Shown: in pieces, positions 58,780 to 64,000 of the stretch
How positions within the stretch are numbered: position 1 is the stretch's first letter
How the letters are laid out: every line of letters begins with the position of its first letter
Assembly (NCBI RefSeq): GCF_011745365.1
Contig: NW_024468914.1
Coordinates: forward strand, 2,754,228 to 2,818,227
Direction: 5' to 3'
Origin: Cryphonectria parasitica EP155
Taxonomy: Eukaryota; Ascomycota; Sordariomycetes; Diaporthales; Cryphonectriaceae
Length of the DNA stretch: 64,000 nucleotides
Notes under the pieces: generated by a model
The model's database searches: none
The model's input: only the letters and a program-made list of their open reading frames with translations
What the model was told of the DNA's origin: nothing
Made by a program: the position numbers and the translations under genes

Positions 58780-61700
58780 TGCTTTCTCCTATTCTTATCT
58801 CTTCTTTTTTGCTGCTTATATAAAATATTCATCATTACTAACTTCATTTCCATTCTCAGTATTATTATCCGCTTTAGTTGCTAGATTGATAATCTCTGAA
58901 TCAGAACTGGTCTAGCTAAGCATAGAGTTATACTTAATGATATCTGGAATTCAGAATGTAGCATCATTGCTTGAATCTGCTTTCTAAACTTCGAGAATAT
59001 TATTATCTGATTCTTCTTACTAGAGAGCTCTTATCAAATCCAGCTTTTCTGCTAATGATTAGCCAGATTGAAGCTCAATATCTTCTTTCCAGAGCATAAG
59101 CATCTCGAATTTCCAAATGCTATTCATATTCTATACAAACTTTTTGAGATTAGTAGCTGAATATATGCTTTTTAGCAAAACTCCATCTGTAGTCTTGAGC
59201 TTATAAGTATATTTATCTAGAATCTAAGCAATTAGATATAAACTCTTCCATTTATAAGAAATCTTAGTATTATGCAAATAGCTTATTTTCCGAATATAAT
59301 TATAGATAAGCATAAGATCTCTAATATTTAGTTAAGATTTTCGTATTAGATTCTGCATTTAACTTTTAGCTGCAATCTTTTAATAGTATGCCTAAACAGC
59401 TTTAATTGCCTTCTGCATATTATCTTTCTTAGCTATAATTATTCTTAACTATATTTCAAATACTTTCTAAAGAAATTAGTCTTTGATTTATATAAGAACT
59501 CTTTACATTAGAATTTCAGTTTCAATTGGAATAAGCAGCTTTTAATCGAAAATCAAATAGAAGAAGCTATATTTATATAATTAGCAAATTATAATTCTTT
59601 TAGCAAAGAGTATAAGTTTCAAGTATTGCTTTCATCTTTAGAATTAAGCATTAGCTAGCTTAGCAAGAGTACTTGCTAAGGAAAGATAATCAGCTTTTAC
59701 TTATTCTTAAGTATGAAGATTGTAACTAGAGATCTGAACAAGCAGAATCCCAAGAGCTCTAATAGTCTTAGCTATCTTAGTCTTGTTTTCTAATTCTCTA
59801 TTAACAGTAATTTTGAAAGAGCATCTGAATATAAGAATAATCTCTTTCAAAATAAACTTTCTCATTTCTACAGCTATAGCTTTCTTAAGAAATCTTGCAA
59901 GTATATAGCTAATCAGATTACAGCAAGCTTTTGCAAGATATCTATAACTGCTATTCTCAGCTATGTATTGAATATTGATGCTGATTCTTGTAAAGAGTTG
60001 ATTTGGAAGGATTGGGATTACTTCTTTCTTCTATATTTTTGAATCGAACTTTATATATTTCTTGCAATTCAAGATAGTATTAGCTATATCTATTTAGAGA
60101 TTTCTTTAATAGTAGAGTTGCTTAATATAAGCTATTATAGAATCTTAATCTTGATATTCAAACTTAGTATAATATTCTCTAATAATTTAGCAATAAAGAT
60201 CAGAATTATTTACTATTTATTAGCATAGGAGTTTCGTATTAGTATAGTGCTACAGAGCTTAATCAAGTACTTAATGCTTTAATGCTTCTACTATAAAGTT
60301 CTTATAATCTCTTTTGAAGAGTTTTAATAGAATAATTCTATAGCATAAGAACTTTATATATTATTTCAACTATTTCATTTATTAAAAAGTTAGATTTAAT
60401 AGTAATACTAGATTAGCTTTATCTAAATTTATGCTATTAAGCTAAGCATTATACTAGTTTTCAATATTGCTATCTTTATTTTTCTTAAATAGTATTAAGT
60501 ATGAAGATTGAGAAAGAGTATTAGCTATAGAATTCTTTGATCTAGAAATATATTTAATAATAAAATTAAATATCTTGATTACTGCTATTCATCTGTTTAG
60601 GAGAGCACTAAGTATATCGTTTATTTCTCTATTGAATTGATTTACTAGAATATAAGCATTAATTTCTAAAATGAAATAGCAATTATAAAAATGCTGCTAA
60701 AGAGACTGTAGAATATAGAGAATAGTGCAATACTTCCTCTTAGTAGCATTATATTTCTATGCTGCAATTATTCAGATTCTGCTAATGAAATATGCTAGCT
60801 TTCGTTTATTCTTTACTATCTACATTAGTATAGCGCCTCAGCTTAATAGGCTTGCATTTACTATAAGAATAATCTTCTTAGTATTAGTGCTATAATTAAT
60901 TAAAATAATGATTGGATAAGATGTAAGTATCTGAATAAGTATAGCAACAGCTTCTTTCTATTCCTTCTTCCATTTCTATACAGTATCTTTCTTAAGAAGA
61001 TTGTAGAGTAGTTGAGCAATGATTGCAAAGTTTCAAATCTAAGCTGCATAATAAACAATTAGTTCAATGAAAAAGCAGATATTCTTAATATTCTTGCATT
61101 CTGTTCAAGCTAGAAGCTTTTCTATCTTCCTGTTCTGAGGTTGTTGTTCGCTGAAACTGATGATATAATTAATTATATCAATTTTTATTTAGCATTATTC
61201 TAACTTAAATGCTGAGATTATAGCTTTAGCTAGCTCTGCATTTATAAGAATCTTGTTAAGATTTCTGATATACTTAGCAATGTATCTATGTACTCCGGAA
61301 AGGCTTAGAATCTCTTTATTCTCATAGATTGTTGTAGAACTACAAACAGAAATATTGTTAAGAAAAGGCTAGCATATATAAGAAATAAGATTATATAGAA
61401 GTCTAATTATTATTCTTATAAACTGAGCAACAGAATTAGTAGTATTCTGAGATAGAGTATATATTCTGAATAAGCTTAAGAGTATTGAGAAGATTATTAT
61501 ATCTCTGCTATTAGAATGCAATTGCATTTAGTTATATCTGGAAAAGAAGTTAAGCAGTAAAAGAATCTTGTATATAGCAAACTTTTTCAAGAATTCATCT
61601 AAGGCAGATAGCATAAAGGCATTCTTGAAGCTATGCTTATTATACTTTTGAGTATTATTGATTAGATATAAGCTATTATTCTTTTTGATAATCAGAAATT

Positions 61701-62540
61701 AGTTATTTCTATATAATATATAGCTTTTCTTAATAATCTTCTGCTTAATATATTGTTTCAGAAGCTCTATTAATTTTAGCTTAAGAGCATTAAGGATTGG
61801 AATATACTTCGCTTGAAAGATCTTGTAGAATACAGTTCTGATTTCTTACAAGAAAGCTATTTTCTCAATGATCTTTCCAATCTTAGTAAAGTTCTATATA
61901 AGAGCTTTAATTCTGTTTCTCAATATGTATTTGAATATTTCCTTCTTAGCTTTAGAAAACTCTTTATAGTTTTTCTCTTGTATAGCAGCTTACTAGTTAG
62001 GTTTTAAGTGCTAATTAGAATTCAGATTGCTGAACTTGGATTCAATTTACTTATTATACTTGATAAGCTTTGTAGATTGCTAAGCTCGTTTCATCTTCTC
62101 AATCTTAGCAAGCTTCTATCCGATTATCCCTTCTGATACTAAACTATCAAGCTGAGAATTATTAATTAGCTTGATCTTCTTATTTTTAAGCTTATAAAGA
62201 GTATTGATTAAGCTTAAAATATCTTTTCTTTCCTTCCTTATACAATATAGCTAGCATGAATAGCGCTAGCTGCTATGTATTTTATACAAGCAAGATTCTC
62301 GAATTGCTCCTTTCTTATTTACTATAAAGCAACTCTTCTTCAACTTCCTTCCCATCAGTTCTACTATTAACTTGTTCATAACAGCTGCAATATCTTATTT
62401 AGATATAAACATTACAGCTGTATCTCTCTTCTCTAACAATATCCACTCTGGAATAACTTCTCTGCTAACAGCTCTGCATTCCTCAGAATAGCTGCTAGCA
62501 CTTAGTTTTTTGGTATGATTCTATATAAATCCTTCCTTTC
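58780..62540 (-). pseudogene. pol: pol of family-2 element J (RT to integrase)
   Basis: Minus strand. RT at about 61150-62100: L-x-F-F-S-R-Y-N-Q, then P-F-L-N-N-I-S-V, the polymerase Asp pair changed to Asn-Asn (61354-61359). RNase H at about 60500-60850 (V-N-A-S, N-A-T-K-R-K-Y). Integrase at about 59640-60250: S-I-N-I-Q and T-V-N-R-E-L-E-N, where related elements have Asp (G-I-D and T-V-D-G-G-P-E-N), then V-Q-I-S-S-Y-N. C-terminal domain at about 59130-59340 (L-V/M-L-I-Y, T-Y-K-L-K-T-T-D-G) and an acidic tail to about 58790. No chromodomain. Differs from family 1 in RT and integrase sequence. Many stops. Confidence 0.8.
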
Positions 62541-62549
62541 AAGGAGTTT

Positions 62550-62910
62550 CTAATTGCTAATTGTAATGATTAGTTGTACTCCTTCAAAGGCGAAGCTTGT
62601 ATAAAGAAATCCGGAAATGAAGTAATTAAAGGAAAGCTTGATCTGCATTATAAATAGCATTTCTAATAATATAGAATAATTTAGCAATATTAATCTATTA
62701 TTAATAATATAGAATATTATCTGTTTAGAGAAGCTGCTATAGAAAATATTAGTTTTAAGAATTCTAATAAGCGCTATATTTAATTCATTATATATATATA
62801 AGATAATATTCAATATTAGCATATAAGATAAGCATATGCTTAAATACAGAAAGAGAGCTATTAAGCTCATTTTAGCACCTGTATTCAGCATTGCTTATAC
62901 AGATTCATTC
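62550..62910 (-). pseudogene. pol: Protease of J
   Basis: The longest open minus frame in J (62550-62891) contains M-L-N-T-G-A-K-M-S-L-I, a retropepsin site with D-T-G changed to N-T-G, followed by the hydrophobic strand pattern usual for these proteases (I-I-N-N-R-L-I-L-L-N-Y-S-I-L-L near its C-terminal flap side). Inactive as it stands. Confidence 0.72.
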
Positions 62911-62919
62911 TCTTTATCT

Positions 62920-64000
62920 CTCAGCTGCAGAGGGATATATGCTACTAGAGCAATGCTCCTATCTCAGATACTGCTAAGAGCAGTTATAAAAGCTATTACA
63001 GAAGAAAATAAGAATTTATTGAAAGCTTGAATCATATTAACAGTAGGCTTAATATAGCTAGATTCAGCAACAAGAAACAAAGCTTGAACTGCAAATAGTT
63101 AAGCCAGTTTTGAAAAATATTTAATAATATCCTGAGTATTGATAATCTAACTATTAATAAGCTCTTCAAGCTGGAAAAGTATTGAGATTCCGAGTTTATA
63201 CTGCAATAAATTAGCTAATCCAGCAGTATCTATCTTATGCAGATTCGAGCTGGTTTGATTATCAAAATCAACAACTTTTCAAGCTTTAGAGCTAACTTCT
63301 TGAAGACTGTAAATCAGATAAGCTTCCTATTCTGATAATATAACTATTATCTCCCAGCCTAAGATCTTCAATAAGTAGTCTAGAAACTGATTCAGGAGCT
63401 TATTACTAATAGCCTGAATTGTTAGCTTTCTATTCAAACTGTTGAATTGCTTGTTGGATTTCTCTAGTTCAATATTTCCGAAATATATAAGAATCTCAAC
63501 AGTTCTTATACTTGCATCTCCTTTAACCTTACTATCATTATATCTAGCTTCTCCAATACAGCGCTTCTTTGCTTCACCCGCATTTACCTGAGCTTGAATA
63601 AGCTCAATACTTACAGCATTAATGCTGGAAAGCTTTAGTAGATACAGTTCAGCTTGAACTAGAGTAAGATATAACTTTCCTACTTGAATCTTATCAGCAT
63701 TGCTAAGAATCTTAATATTATTAATTCTATACTAATTATTGCATCTAAGAACAGGATCAGTCTCTTTCTATAGTATTTTATTCTTAGCTATCTCAGAATC
63801 TTTATACTATTTCTCATTCTCTTAAATCAAGCTAATATATCGAAAGATCTAAGAATTCTCAACACTCTTTAGCTGCTAATTCTTATAGAAACTGAGAATC
63901 AGATGAATTATATCGCCTTTAGAATTATCTCAAGCGAATATAATCTAGCTATATAATACTGATTTTAATCTAAAGTTTAGAAACTTCAAGCAATTACCAA
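62920..64000 (-). pseudogene. gag-like upstream region of J, partial
   Basis: Minus-strand frame with few stops for about 330 codons (for example Y-L-T-L-V-Q-A-E-L-Y-L-L-K-L and E-L-E-K-S-N-K-Q-F-N-S-L). Helical, with no zinc knuckle seen in the part present. By position it should be gag. The start is outside the window. Confidence 0.5.

Larger units (their letters stand above)
46866..64000 (-). mobile_element. Family-2 Gypsy element J, reverse, extends past window end (interrupted by I)
   Basis: Minus-strand order from the window end leftwards: gag-like region, protease, RT, RNase H, integrase, then an antisense Cys-cluster ORF, a sense ORF of unknown type and a 319-bp terminal segment ending at 46866. 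Its RT and integrase are clearly unlike family 1 and no chromodomain is visible. About 9.7 kb without I. Treating 46866-49310 and the pol as one element is an inference from order, strand and the matching end in J'. Confidence 0.65.

Overview
This window is a solid block of dead, nested transposable elements from a filamentous ascomycete (Pezizomycotina-type) genome. I found no host gene, tRNA, rRNA or CRISPR array. The evidence for a fungus is chromodomain-bearing Ty3/Gypsy retrotransposons and massive transition-only decay (C to T and G to A, with CAA/CAG/TGG turned into stops) typical of repeat-induced point mutation (RIP). The result is AT-rich sequence with GC-richer islands where younger insertions survive. 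I cannot name the species.

Three element families are present. Family 1 is a chromovirus-like Gypsy element of about 7.4-7.5 kb: LTRs of 443-494 bp starting TGTTATAA and ending CATTACA, gag with a CCHC knuckle, a spacer of about 1.1 kb, then PR-RT-RNase H-integrase-chromodomain. Between pol and the 3' LTR it carries an ANTISENSE ORF of about 205-220 codons. Copies are labelled M, K, L, N, E, B, A, F, G and I. Family 2 (J and the truncated copy J') is a different Gypsy lineage with a candidate 319-bp LTR, an unrecognised sense ORF after pol and its own antisense Cys-cluster ORF. Family 3 (C and D) is a 2.8-3.0 kb non-autonomous LTR element with 214-bp LTRs and an interior built almost wholly of tandem repeats.

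Layout. 1-1143: copy M, cut by reverse copy K (1144-7739). K is truncated in gag and fused at about 7739-7743 to J' (7743-10203). The right arms of L (to 15836), N (to 18951) and E (to 23244) follow in nested order; all their left arms are missing, so one deletion at 7739-7743 can explain the junction. E is interrupted by a five-level stack: E contains C (23245-43938, TSD AAGAA), which contains B (24562-42468, reverse, TSD ATACT), which contains A (26198-36635, forward, TSD AGTTT), which contains D (29111-32117, TSD AATGC). E resumes at 43939 and is cut at 44087 by F (reverse), then G (45144, forward), then J (46866 to beyond the window end, reverse). J holds a complete family-1 copy, I (50672-58141, TSD ATCAG).

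The most interesting signal is the antisense ORF of family 1. Its N-terminal half has a cysteine cluster that in copy B has exactly the spacing of a fungal Zn2Cys6 (Gal4-type) DNA-binding domain once one Cys-to-Tyr transition is allowed. A charged helix likely to form a coiled coil and an acidic tail follow. Its stop codon overlaps the pol stop by 4 nt, tail to tail, in all seven copies where the junction is visible. The LTR U3 cores differ completely between copies, are rich in inverted repeats (including CGG-bounded arms), and in the one testable pair (I and L) share their type with the antisense ORF. I infer that the antisense ORF plus adjacent U3 may be an exchangeable regulator-plus-target cassette driven from the 3' LTR. 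This is a hypothesis from sequence only.
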